Source: Asterochloris sp. CNOR1 (lineage: Eukaryota > Chlorophyta > Trebouxiophyceae > Trebouxiales > Trebouxiaceae). From it: DNA of 64,000 nt. Each line of letters starts with the position of its first letter. Positions within the stretch are counted from its first letter, which is position 1. The stretch covers positions 1,736,001 to 1,800,000 of the forward strand of contig OZ017752.1 in NCBI GenBank assembly GCA_963969365.1, in the 5' to 3' direction. The notes under the pieces were generated by a model. The model was not told the DNA's origin, ran no database searches, and worked only from the letters and a program-made list of their open reading frames with translations. Positions 22,956 to 34,017 of the stretch are shown here, in pieces. Both the position numbers and the translations under genes were made by a program.

Positions 22956-23605
22956 TCTCGATGAGCTTGCAAGGGCCATCCACGAATGTCAATGCTGCGC
23001 AATGCGCTGCCTGAAGTAGGGACTTGCATCTGTCGTATATATTCAGTGCAGACATGGGCATGCTCCCGTTCACTTCAGGCAGACCGGAGTCTGCCAGGCA
23101 GGGCTGCATGGGGCAGCCAAGTCGGGGGTGACAATCAACGAGAGTTACTAAACTGTTGGCTTGTCCCTGAGATCAGCTATCAGTGCGTGACGCTGAGGTG
23201 GTTGAAGGCCATGTCTAACCTGCTTTCAGGATGTACTGTATGTATGCTGCCAAGCTGTTGTAGTTCTACTCCTGCTTATGGAGCAACTCTCAGGTGCAGT
23301 GTTGGCATGTGTACGGAGGCAATGTGGGAGACCTGAGAGGCGGTTGCTGGACCACCTATTGTGGAGTTGTGCCTTGCATGTTGTGCGCTGCTATGCAATT
23401 TGTTCCCAAATCTCTCAGAGCTGCCCTAGCCTGCATGGGGAGCATCTACTGGGCTGCATGGTAAGCCGTTGATGTGAAAAGCCTAAAGCCAAGTCCTGCT
23501 AAGATGAAATTCCCTATCTTGCAATTGACCTATGTTTTCTTCTCATCAAGAATTTTTCGAAAAAGGGGGGATCTGCAGCATGTCGAGCCTGTGGATTTTG
23601 TTCAA
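22956..23605. other. Gene-free stretch between LINE copy B and psbY
   Basis: No coding potential was recognised on either strand. The part next to 23605 presumably holds the psbY 3' UTR. No clear TGTAA (TTACA on the plus strand) was noticed close to the psbY stop. Confidence 0.35.
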
Positions 23606-25572
23606 TCATTTCTTCAGGCTCATCTGCTTCAGCTGGTTGGTGGCAGGGCCCTGCAGCAGGGGAGCCAGTGAAATCAGGTGTCTTGCACCTGTCAAACACA
23701 TGCAGCCTCTTTTGTTGAAGCACACGTGCATCAGCTGTCAGCACACATAGTGCACATCGACTGCAATGCCCACATAAGGAAAGACACCATGCATGCACAC
23801 TGGCTGCAATGCCCACCTCAAAGCAGACATGATCCCTGTGCACTGGCTGCAATATCCAAAGTGACTGTGCACCAGACATTGTATATACACACTGACTGGG
23901 CCACGTACTCGAGCAGAAGGTCACACATCTTGAGCATCAGCTGCAGACATGCATGTGCTGCAGCTGCATATCATTGCGTCTCTGCAGTTGCATCATAGTC
24001 AGCTGTTCTCACCCCAATGTTGAAAAGCACCCAGCCCAGAGCAGGCGTCAGTAGGGCTGCCACGGCCAGAATGCGGTTGTCACCAGCCTTCTGAGCGATC
24101 TGTGCAACATCGGTGGCTGCGTCAGCATTCTGCGCCATCAACATAGAGGCAGCGGTCAGGCCCAGGCCAGTGGCGATGGAACGCTTCTGCAGCAGGAGGT
24201 GACAGCAGATGTCAGTCTGGGAACCACAAAGCCAGCCTGTGACGCAGAAGCAGAACTAAAGCGAAAGAAGGTAGATACCTTGTTTCCCATATTTCTGAGC
24301 TGATTTAGGCCTGGATGCAGGGCATGGAGGAAACATTATCAGCAGGGGGGGAGGGGGCGGGGGGGACGCAGTTATGAGGCATGCTTGGATCCCAGGCACA
24401 CTCAGCGCAAGAACAGGGCGCACATTGTGGGGAGAAGCAGGACACAAGCAAACACGCCGGCTAGGCTGCCCTGGAGCATGGCTGCATCACAAATGGAGCA
24501 CAGGCCACATCACATGAGTGGTGCAGCTAGGCTGCTGCCGACAGCAGAGGCTGCAAGAGGCGCTGCACCATGTTGCAGGCCCAAGGTACACTCACCAGGG
24601 CCAATGATATTGAAGCCCTGCAGCAGCAGTGACAAAATGCTCGCTAAACTCCTTTCATGATGAAGCTTTGACAGCCAACAGCAGCAGGCAGAACAAGTCA
24701 CAGCAGCGGTGCTCTGGACACTGATACACAGGGAGCCCCAATCCTGTCAGCACTTGTACAACGCATCAAAAGACAGAAGCTCACCACCCAGCCAATCACA
24801 GGCACAAAAACGGTGGCAATGATCAGGATACGGTTGTCGCCGCCAGCTGCCAGCTGCAGGCAGGGGGACAGGCTGCTCACATTTGCATGGAGCAGAGGAC
24901 AAGTAGCCCTGGGCAGGGCAAGGCAGGAAACAGCAAACAGCACTAAGCGTCATCCAGAGCAGGGCAGGCCAAAGCACAAGAGCTAGCCAGTCGGCTGCTT
25001 CTGCTTGCTCAGCTGAGCGGCCTGATGGCCTCATGCTGGCAATGACAACAGACCAAGCCTTTCCCTGCCAAGCGTTTCCCTGCTGGCCGGTGCTGAAAAC
25101 CTTGGCAGCCACCGACTCAGGCCTGCTGTGCACCTTGCTGTCACTGAGCAAGCAACATCACCCACGAGACTGCCAGTTGCACACCTCTGCAATCTCCTGT
25201 GGTGTCGTCGCCTGTGCCTGTCCTGCTGCCAGGAGGGTGGCTGCGCATGCGCCAAAGCTTGCCAGCTTGCCCTGCCACAAGATGCAGAAACGCTGTAATC
25301 AGCAGACCTTATGGATTGGGAAGAGTGGCTAGGACAAGCTGTCAGAATGCAATGAGCTGCTGGCGCACAGCTGCATGGGTGAGGATCAAGGAGAACAGCC
25401 AGGGATCCTGGTGGTTGCGTACCTTCATCGCCGATTTGCTGCTGTTGGAGGCCTGGCACACTGTCCTGCTCTGCCTGCTGGCGCGGGGAGGCGCGACAGC
25501 CACAGTGCGGCCGCTTGTCCCAGCCTTCAACTCCATCCCTGAAAAGGTGCCCTGGGCGAAGCAGGCGGCCAT
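23606..25572 (-). CDS. PSBY: PsbY precursor (photosystem II), encoding two PsbY segments in tandem
   Basis: PsbY is a small single-helix subunit at the PSII periphery. Plant and green-algal nuclear genes encode a precursor that is cut into two PsbY peptides. Seven exons join in phase: 25423-25572, 25185-25271, 24785-24853, 24596-24617, 24279-24310, 24013-24186 and 23606-23650 (192 residues). The first 50 residues form a chloroplast transit peptide (MAACFAQGTFSGMELKAGTS...). A hydrophobic thylakoid-targeting stretch follows (KLASFGACAATLLAAGQAQA). PsbY segment 1 has AAGGDNRILIIATVFVPVIG and NIIGPGLNQLRNMGNK. A second targeting stretch (IATGLGLTAASMLMAQNADA) precedes PsbY segment 2 (KAGDNRILAVAALLTPALGW, then GGPATNQLKQMSLKK and the stop). 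Exons 4 and 5 are only 22 and 32 nt. The start is the first ATG; an in-frame GTG lies two codons upstream. Confidence 0.95.
24345..24365 (+). repeat. G-rich tract within a psbY intron
   Basis: Runs of 6, 5 and 7 guanines, separated by single A and C bases, lie in the psbY intron between exons 4 and 5. The tract is on the strand opposite to transcription, so the pre-mRNA carries the C-rich complement. Quadruplex potential in DNA is an inference. Confidence 0.5.
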
Positions 25573-26401
25573 AGTCACGTCTGCTTGCAGAACAGATGCA
25601 GTGACAGCTCAGAAAATTAAGATAAGGCAAAGATGAGGGAATCTGGGCCAACATACTTTCGTTCCTTCACAGATTGAGATGTGCACTGAGCATCTCTGGT
25701 CTGATCACAAATATCGAGCTTTCAAGACAGCTGCATCAGTCCACTGGCACTCCCTGTACCCTCATCTGCATTGATGCTCAGGGCATCACAGGTGTAACTG
25801 CAGTCATGTCCCATTGGGAGGCCTGCAAACAGGAGATGACGAAAGTAGATACTGTGGCAGCTTGGCTGGGCGTGCAGGTGGTGTTGATCACTGCCAACAT
25901 CATTAGAGGCAAGCATGAATGGTGTTTACCGAGCAGTTTTTGACATGCTTTATGGGCATGCACCAGCTGCGTTGCCGTCAAGCAGGGGTTGATACTGTTT
26001 CTTCTGAATGCAGTACTTTCCCTGCCCTCCCACCAGGCTGTCTGGCTGCATATCAAAGATGTTGGTGGGTAGCCGCAGCAGAGCGGGCAGTCAGGGCTGT
26101 CATTTCCAGGATCATGTGGGCAGGCCTGAAATGCGTCACAACCCAGCTGATGCACCTGCAGCTTGACCACTAATGGGCTGCAGCTTCCATGGACTGGATT
26201 GCTGGCCTTGCGAGGGGCACAAACATCTGCTTACATGTGAGTGGCTCCAGTGCTTACCAGATGTGCAGGCCAGCAGGAAGTCAAGATTCAGCAGGCTCTT
26301 CAGGGAGGGGCAATAAAATTCAGAAGCAGAAAGTACAAGGGGGAGCAGAGGGAGAAGAGAGCAGTCTCAGCATCCAGCAGGTCATTCACAAAACATGCAC
26401 A
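25573..26401. other. Spacer between psbY start and LMBRD2-like stop
   Basis: This holds the presumed psbY promoter/5' UTR and the 3' UTR of the upstream same-strand gene. A TTACA on the plus strand near 26231 (TGTAA in the transcript sense) could be the poly(A) signal of the LMBRD2-like gene, about 170 bp past its stop. No further gene was recognised. Confidence 0.35.
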
Positions 26402-29400
26402 TCACTTCCCACCACGCCTGGCCTGCCATGACACGTGGGTGCCTGCCAGACTGTCCTCTGCAGACCCCAAAAGATTGCCATCCCTGCTGTCGTCCTCATC
26501 ATCATCAATCCTACCAGTGCCTGTACCGCTGGTGCTGGGCGACATGCGCGCAAATATGTCGTCCAAGCCGCCGACTGCTCGACTGCCGCCAGAGTGACCT
26601 GCAGGGTTAGCACAGGTGCAGTAACAGTAGATGGCACTGCGGCTATTGCTTGCAAAGACCGCAGAGCGGTCCCCAACATGGCAGGAGTACGATGTTGCTC
26701 ACCTGACAAGGACAGCACCGCAATAGCAGTCTGCTAAGTGGCACTGTCAGGAATAAGCGAGGGGTATAGGTGCACTGCTTAGCCACCCACCTGGTGGTGA
26801 GGGCCTGGCCATGCCCCCTAGAGAGTCGTTGCTGCCATGTTTGTGCTGCATGAGGGAGTGCTTCAGCTGGGGACCCTTTGCCGCTGGGGGGGCTTGGCTG
26901 GAGCCGCTCAGGCTGGGCGGCTCGACAGCCCCTCCTAGAGCTGCCTGTGTCGCGGCAGACAGGTTGCTGCGCGACCAGCGCTTGGCTGTCTTGCTGTCCT
27001 CTGCAGCCTCAGGCGCCATGCCCAACCTGCAGTACAAAGGGACTACAATCCGAACAAGTGGTATGGAAGGTGGTGCTGTCATCTGCTGTCTTGGGCTGTA
27101 GGTCTCTAGGCAGTAAGTAGGGGCCATGGTCAGCTGGCGTGGAGCAGGCCAGGTCACACAAGCGTCATGCTCATTCTGCATTCAGCCAGGGTAGCACAGG
27201 CATCAATAAAAGGCTGGCGTCAGAGGCATCATCTGCAGGCTGCACTTTTGCTGCTGTTCCCGATACTGTCTTCCACTCAGTGTAGTGCATGTGCACTTGA
27301 GGAGAAGCAACGCCACCTGCTGGTGGCGCCTGCAGTGGGCTTGCCCTTGCTGCCGGCAGCTATGCGAGCGCGAGCCCCAGGTGTGCCAGGGGCTTCGCAA
27401 GTGCCCCAAAGGTCAAGGGCCTCTGAGATAGGCCTGCCTCTCAGCAGGCAGTCCTGCAGCATGCAAACGATGGCAGTCACATGCTGTGCTTCTGAGCCGC
27501 TTCGCTGACGCCAACCTAGCTGTCTCTTCGCAGATTCCCGCATCCCCTTCCAGGTAATGCTGGCTCAGAAAGTGGTGCATCACAGGATGCCATCATCTAC
27601 ACAGCAAGCTGCCGGCCCAAACAATATGCGAAGCCTAATCAAGGTTGACGCAGGGACAAGCATGCTGCACATGCAAGGATACAAGACTGCTGCACAGACC
27701 TGCTCCTTGCGCAGCAGTATTCTGCCACGCTCATGGTGCTCGCTGCTGCCCCCCTCGCTGAAGCGATACCGGGAGGGCAGGCACACTCGGGCAACACCCC
27801 CCCAGACGTTGAGGAAAAGCATGCCGCACCAGACCACCACCACAATGGGGAACCAGCTGTTGAAACCTTGGCCAAAGATGGGCACATCGCTCAGCGCCTT
27901 GCCCATCTTTTTGCTAAAGACGGTGGTCTGCGCGCAGTAACGGAGGCAGCCTCAATACAACACAAGCACAACTGGTGGAACAGGTGCACAGCCAGGTTCC
28001 AGATACTGAGTCCAGATTCATGTATATCCACAGAGCAGCAGAGGGCAGACGCAGCCGCAGGACAAGCGCAGCACCCCTTGTTGGTGCAGAGATGCAGATG
28101 ACAGTATGTGGAAAGTCTGTGCCAGAGTGCAGGCCCACACCTCGCCAGCGCTCAGGTTGGTATGCCTCTGTCAAGGCATGCAGTGCTGAAATGGTAGGGA
28201 GGTTGAGCCATGTCAGACCAAATTCGCAACAGCAGGTGCCTGCACCTCGCCCGGCGTTGGGGTACGCCTGCTCCCGGACAACATGCAGCAAGGATCACAA
28301 AGCTGCACGAGCTCGCTCACCTCGCCAGCGCTGAGGTAGAGGTGCATGCGGATGACATGTAGAAAGTTGTAACAGATGGGCGCAATGAAGCGGCAGACCC
28401 AGCCGCCGTTGCGCAGCAGGGACTGCGAGTGGGTGCAGTGGGGCACCATGTGGTAGACAAAGCCGATGCCCATGCGCATGAGCCACCCGAACTTGAGGAC
28501 CCCCAGGCGCATGAGCGCATAATGGCAGCACATGCACATGTACACCAGGGGGGCCATGACGAGGAGCTGGGTGGCCACCTCGCCGTGCTTGGCTGCATGG
28601 ATGGCCTGCATGGCAGACATGCTGGACTCCTGGGGACATGGCAAACCGCCAGCATGAGCCAAAGCTGGGGCAGATGCATGCAGAGCAGACACACAAGGCA
28701 GAACTGGAGGCGACAGTGCGTGCATCAGCCTGGAAGCCACAGTATGGGAGAGCTGACCTGAGAGAAAGGGGAGAGGTCTGGGCTGCGCCCCGAGCCGATG
28801 GTGGCCTCAGACCAGACCACCATGAAGGAGATGCCCGCCAACACCAGCGAGCACAGCTTCAGCACCCAGGGGTGCACGATGCATTTGTAGATCATGATCT
28901 CCTTGGGGTGGGACTGCTGAGCTGCACAGATGACAGCAATGTGTGTGAGGCACTTTTGAAGTTCAGCTTTCCTGCAGAAGGGGTGCGGGGGTTAGGGGCT
29001 GGAGCAGGGTTAGGATGCTGAGGCTGTAGGCAACTACGCGGGCTAGACATGATCTTGCTTCTGGCGACAGGAAGCCAGGTGCTGCAGAAAGGCAGCTGAA
29101 GCAGCAGCAGCCAAGACCAGACTGATCAGATCTAGCCAGCGTGCATAGTGCAGCACAAGGGACAGGCAGGTCAAGCGCTGGCAGTCACCTGAGGCTGGCA
29201 CAGCTCGCTGTGTGTAGTCCCCACTCTGCCGGCACTTGACAATCACCTCCAGATTGCAGGCAGCTTGAACAGCGTTGACATAGCTGGCCTTGTCGCCTGC
29301 AGGGAAGCCACCACATGTTCACTTGCAACTGATAGCCACTTGCAACTAACATCAGCTCCTGGAGTTGTCTGTGCGCAACTAGATACTCAGCTCATCTGTC

Positions 29401-31826
29401 CACAGGGTGGGCTTCGTGACTCTGCAACCCACCACGACTGCAAGTCGGTCAAAATTTAGCTGTCACCTTCAAAGTTGTGCACGGCTCGCCGCAAGCGCTG
29501 TCGAAGGCTTGCCAGCCCAACCTCGTCGCAGCCATAGTCTAGATCCCCATCCTTGAGGTCGTCGAGGTTGATGCGGCCGCTTGAGTCCTGCAGGGCGTGC
29601 TAGCTGTGGTCAGGCTGTTGATGCTGTGGACAACCAGCCTCCCGTCCACTCTCACATGGCATGATGATAAGCCTGCACTGCATACTGGCTTGCTGTCCTG
29701 AAGCCTGCGTCTGCTTGCAGCCTGCCTGCAAGCGTCCAGAAGGATGCAGCGCATCCAAGAGTGGATTCTGTTGTTCAGGGTCCGGCAACACTGCAGCCCA
29801 TAGCCCTCAGCCCCAATGGATGGGCCGGCAGCTCGAGCGGCTGCATCAACACCCCAAACTAGCAGGGGAACGCGCCTTGGTGCACATGGATGGACTGAAG
29901 GGGGAGTGCCTCTCCGCGTACTCATAGATCTTGTCCATCAGGGGTCGCAGGGGGTCCCTCCGACTCATGGGCTGGTGCGTGGCCTCAACAACAGTAATAA
30001 CAGACTGCAGCTCGAAGGCTGCATCTTCCAAGGTGTCTGCTGTGCGGCCCACCCTGCAGCAGGTGTGGCACCAGGAATGCAGGCTGCAGCATACAGGCTG
30101 CACAACCTTGACTCCTATGCATGGAGCGGAAGCATAGGTCCTGTATGTTCAGGCAAGCTTAGAGGCAGGGTACATCCTCAGGCTGACTCCTCCAGGGCTT
30201 GTGCTATGCAGCAGGCATCCCAGCCTGCTTCCAGACAAGGGCAGCAGGCGGCCAAGCCGTCAGGCAGAAGGCAGCCAGCTCCTCTTCTGCAGTCAAAAGG
30301 GGAGTAGCAGCCCCACAATGCTGCTGGCAGGAGGCCGCGCCACCACATCTTGGCAGCCAGCAGCAGGCCAGGTTTGCTGTGGGGAGGAACAAGTCAAGTA
30401 CCCCAGGCAGGAGAGTTGTGCATGCCAACAGTCACAAGCAGCATGCCTGCACTGCAGTAGCAGGTCTAACCTGTACTGGAGGTATTGAAGGCGCCCCTCT
30501 GGATCTGAGGCGTTCCAGAGAGCCCTAGGGATCTCCACCAGCCCAAAGCCAAGCAGAAACACGCCCGCCACAAGACCTGCACAGAACAGAGAGCTACTTG
30601 AGGGGCTCAACACAGCATAGGGACCTAGTCGCCACCACAAAAGTACAGCTGGACTGCGCTGCGTCAGCTGGAACATGCGCACCATAGGTGTTTGACAATG
30701 TCAATGCCAGCTGAGGCAGGGCTGAGAATGTGAGCTGCCCGGTGGCAAGCAGCAGGATCACGCCTGCAGCGCGGCAAATCAAAGTCAGCTATGGCCACAG
30801 TCAAGGGCACATCATGATACTACAGAAAGTCAAACTAATGCAGGTAGAATGAGGCTCACCAATGATAACGATGGACCCGACAGACGCATGAAATACCATG
30901 TTGCCTCTGATGCTGCCAAACAATCTGCATGACAGCCCTGCTCAGCAGCTTACAGTCACAGAGGTGCACGGCTCAACATTAGCTCATGGCAGTCAAACAT
31001 AAGCAGTCCAGCACAGATGGAGTCTTGCAGAGGGCAGATTCAGCAGGCAGAGGGCTGAGCACTACGGCCAGCTGCCGGCGTGCAGGCAGCACCTCCCTTG
31101 TGGCCACGCCTGCTTACCTGCGAAACCATGTGAAGTTCCCGTCATCAACAAACCCCATGGTCCAGGGCACCAGGATCCAGGTCATGGCCTGTGATGTCCT
31201 GCAAGCCAAAGTCTCCGCTGTTCAATGGACTGCCCAAGCATGAAGCTCAGAAGGCAGTCCATGCCAGGCATCAGCCAAGCCAGCCCACAGCGCACAGCTT
31301 CAGACCCAGGAGTCAGCTAGCCAGGCCCAGAGCATGACATTCCCGTCACATCTCTGTATAAGACGCCACTGCAGCTGCTGACCAGTAAGAGATGCTCCAC
31401 ATGACGCCAATGGGGCCGCCCGTGCCCCCGCTCTTGTGCTGCAGAGTGTTCCAGACGTCGATGGGCACCAGAGCCACGATGCTCAGTGATGTGGTCCATG
31501 CCACCGAGACTACGATGCGCACAAAGAGTGGCACTCCTGGAGCTGCATAGTGTCGCAACCTGCGTGTGGGCAAGGACTCAGTTGCTCAGCTGAGGAGAGG
31601 CAGACTTGGGCACTGCGGGAACAGTTGCCCTGTAGGCAGCAATGTGAGATGAGGCCCTGCAAGCACACCTGCCCTGTAGGCAGCAAGTGCAGATGAGCAC
31701 TAGAGTGTCCTGTGGGCACAGCCGCCCCATAGGCAGCTCAATGAGCCTGGGAACGCCCTGTTGTACTCACAAGCTGTACACTATGACTCCCACGCAGAGC
31801 ATGATAGGAATGTAGAAGCCCCACAT
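26402..31826 (-). CDS. LMBR1 domain-containing protein 2-like (LMBRD2) multi-pass membrane protein
   Basis: LMBRD2 proteins are polytopic membrane proteins; human LMBRD2 has been linked to GPCR signalling, and the plant role is unclear. Exon 1 (31771-31826) starts MWGFYIPIMLCVGVIVYSL. Exon 2 has a transmembrane segment with LSIVALVPIDVWNTLQ, then MTWILVPWTMGFVDDGNFTW. Further landmarks going downstream are LLLATGQLTFSALPQLALTL, VFLLGFGLVEIPRALWNASD, WVLKLCSLVLAGISFMVVWS, LVMAPLVYMCMCCHYALMRL, RFIAPICYNFLHVIRMHLYL and FNSWFPIVVVVWCGMLFLNV. All match the family order. The cytosolic tail is Ser/Pro-rich and ends with GGLDDIFARMSP and an acidic IDDDEDDSRDG stretch before the stop at 26402. Many exons; not every border was resolved. 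The exon 2 donor appears to be GCA|GTGGCG. Confidence 0.88.
31623..31740. repeat. Short imperfect direct repeats in the first LMBRD2-like intron
   Basis: Three copies of a motif close to GCCCTGTAGGCAGCAA occur at roughly 50-bp spacing (near 31625, 31672 and 31723; the last reads GCCCCATAGGCAGCTCAA). They lie in the large first intron. No function was recognised. Confidence 0.5.
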
Positions 31827-32238
31827 CCTGCCAGTTGGCCGCCAAGCCCTCTCGCTGATCCGTCAAGCACTGCTATGCAGGCTGTGGGGGATTCCCGTCA
31901 TCCTGGCCTCAGCCCAAGACCTTGCCAGCTAGGCTCAGGTTGATGTCTGTGCTCCTGTCCAAAGTCTCCTACACACAAGCACACCACAAATAAAGAGATG
32001 GGACTGGAGCTCGTTGCAAATGCATGAAGCTGATGTTTTGCTCACCAGAAAGTGCCACACCTTCCTTGGCTTTGACAGTCAGCACAGGTTGAGTGGCCTT
32101 TGCATGCCACGGCTTAGCTTCTCCAGGTGTGTCACAGCCAGAAGAAAGCAAGAAAGAGAAAGCATGAGCGGGAGCTCCAGTATGTAGAGGTTCAGAGGAT
32201 CAAACAGCCCATCAAGCAGGGCCCAACAGTATCAGGCG

Positions 32239-33967
32239 ATGGAGCTGTGCCTGCGGCAGGCCCAGGAGCTGATCCAAATATTGCAGGCTGGTGCCACTCG
32301 CAGCCTGGAGGAGGTGCAGCGGCAGCCTGCTGATGCAAAGTGAGGGCAGCAATGAGACGCCTGCCCCTGTTTCAGGCATTCAATCTGCAGCTGTTGCCAT
32401 GACCTTGCAGGTGTCAGGCACACATCATGCTGGCTCGCCAGCTGAAAATGCTGATGATCACCAAGCAAGCGGTGACTGAGGCAAGCTGTGCATCGCTGAA
32501 GCACAAGCTTGCCATGAAACCACTCAATCTGCTGCTGCGGCCTGCAGGCACTCTGTGAGATCCCTGTTGATGGGGAGCAGGCAGGTGACAAGCAGGGAGC
32601 TGTGGCAGAGGTACCTGCCATGAGAAGCTCTGCTGCATTTCAGAAACCCTGTGTGCAGCTCACTTGACCGAGACGTGCTGCAGGACCTTGGAGAGCAGCT
32701 GCGCTGCGTGCTCAAGTGGACAGCCAGGATGCCTGAATGCGAGCAGCTTAAGAAGGAAGTGTGGGCAAGGTCGGATGTCAATGGGCCTGCAGCACAGGAT
32801 CTGCAGCGCAGCATGTGGCTGCGCTTGGCTGACCGTTGGTCAGGTTGCACCTGCAGTACGCCAGTGAGGCAGAGAGGGGTCCACATTCGCTTGCCCACCC
32901 GATCGGGTACCACCCCTGCAGGGCAGCAGCAGTGCAGTACCAGCAAGCAGCCGCCATCCGGCGATTGAGGAGCAGTGCAGCCTGCACGCCAGCTGGCGCA
33001 GATGTCCTGGCAGCAGCCTTGAAGGAGCTGCATCAGCATCAGCAGAGTGTCCAGTTCCAGGCTGCGCTCGCTCAGGAGGCAGCCAAGGCGTCCAGATCCA
33101 CTGGGTCAGTGAGTTGTAGCTTTGTGAGCTCAGGCAATCTGAGTTGTTGTGGCACAGGCATGATGAGCAGAGCTGGTTGTGGAGCGGCTGGGAAAGCTTG
33201 GAAAGACTTGGGGTGAGCTTACCTCGTCAACTCTTTGCTGCAGCTGGAGCTTGGCCAATTTCGCCTATGGCTGGACGCCCCTGGAGTCCTGGATCACACT
33301 ATGCGAGCACCCTCTGGTAAGGTGCTGGGCACACTGCTGGCTGCCAGGAGGCAGAGTATCACTGAGTCAGCTCACTGTAAGTGGGTCTTTGTGCTTGGCA
33401 GGTGGCTGAACACATTACCACCAGCAGGAGACACAGTCTGCAGCTTCAAGTGTGGGGCAGCAGCACAGGCTGGCTGCTAATGTACAGTGCCCTCACATGC
33501 CACCTGCAGGCGGATGGTGAGCTTGTAAAGGGTCCTTTTGCTCTGCATTCCATTCATGTCACGCTCTGCGGCCTCTGCAGGCTATGAGATACTGAAGCCC
33601 CTGGCAAATTTTGCTGCTGAGCTTGTGAGGCGCCATCAGGTAAGGCAGGATACCTGCTGGCAGCGACGCCAAGTCCATTGATTGACATTGTGCCGTGCAG
33701 GTGGCCACCGTCACTGTGCACCAGCAGGACATGCTGGAGGCAGACCTCAGCCAGGCTGGCATTGTGGTGTTGGCATCGCAGTGCTGGGATGCCAGCCTGC
33801 TCAATGCTGCCGCTGACAAGCTTCAGCAAGAGATGCGTCCCCAGGGCCTGGTGATTGCTTACAACAGCTGCCCTGCTCTGGGATCACCAGCCGGAACTGT
33901 GGCTGTAGCCACCTCCTGGAATGACAAGCAGTTGATGCATCTGTACAGGACTCAGCAGCACTCTTGA
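32239..33967 (+). CDS. Putative class I SAM-methyltransferase-like protein
   Basis: A plus-strand spliced gene. Coding is clear at LQDLGEQLRCVLKWTARMPE and LQRSMWLRLADRW. An 83-nt intron (32839-32921) then joins in frame to AAAVQYQQAAAIRRLRS and a helical ADVLAAALKELHQHQQSVQF. After further short exons, DGYEILKPLANFAAELVRRH leads into QDMLEADLSQAGIVVLASQC and ends at YNSCPALGSPAGTVAV and the stop. The G-Y-E followed by a D-x-L-E...VVLAS order resembles motifs post-I to post-II of DOT1-like/class I methyltransferases. A canonical glycine-rich motif I was not confidently found, so catalysis is unproven. The ATG at 32239 (MELCLRQAQELIQ) is only the best visible start. The gene is divergent from the LMBRD2-like gene, and its stop is 50 bp from the convergent C11orf65-like stop. 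Confidence 0.5.
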
Positions 33968-34017
33968 AATGTAGCATGATGAACCGGCAGAATCTGCAAC
34001 AACTCTGACAGTCACAC

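Noticed and set aside
25674-26170. Overlapping ORFs on both strands between psbY and the LMBRD2-like gene
   Set aside because: No recognisable protein and no consistent exon structure; the position fits promoter and 3' UTR.
32830-32925. Frameshift in the methyltransferase-like gene
   Set aside because: An 83-nt GT-AG intron (32839-32921) restores the frame exactly, so no indel is needed.
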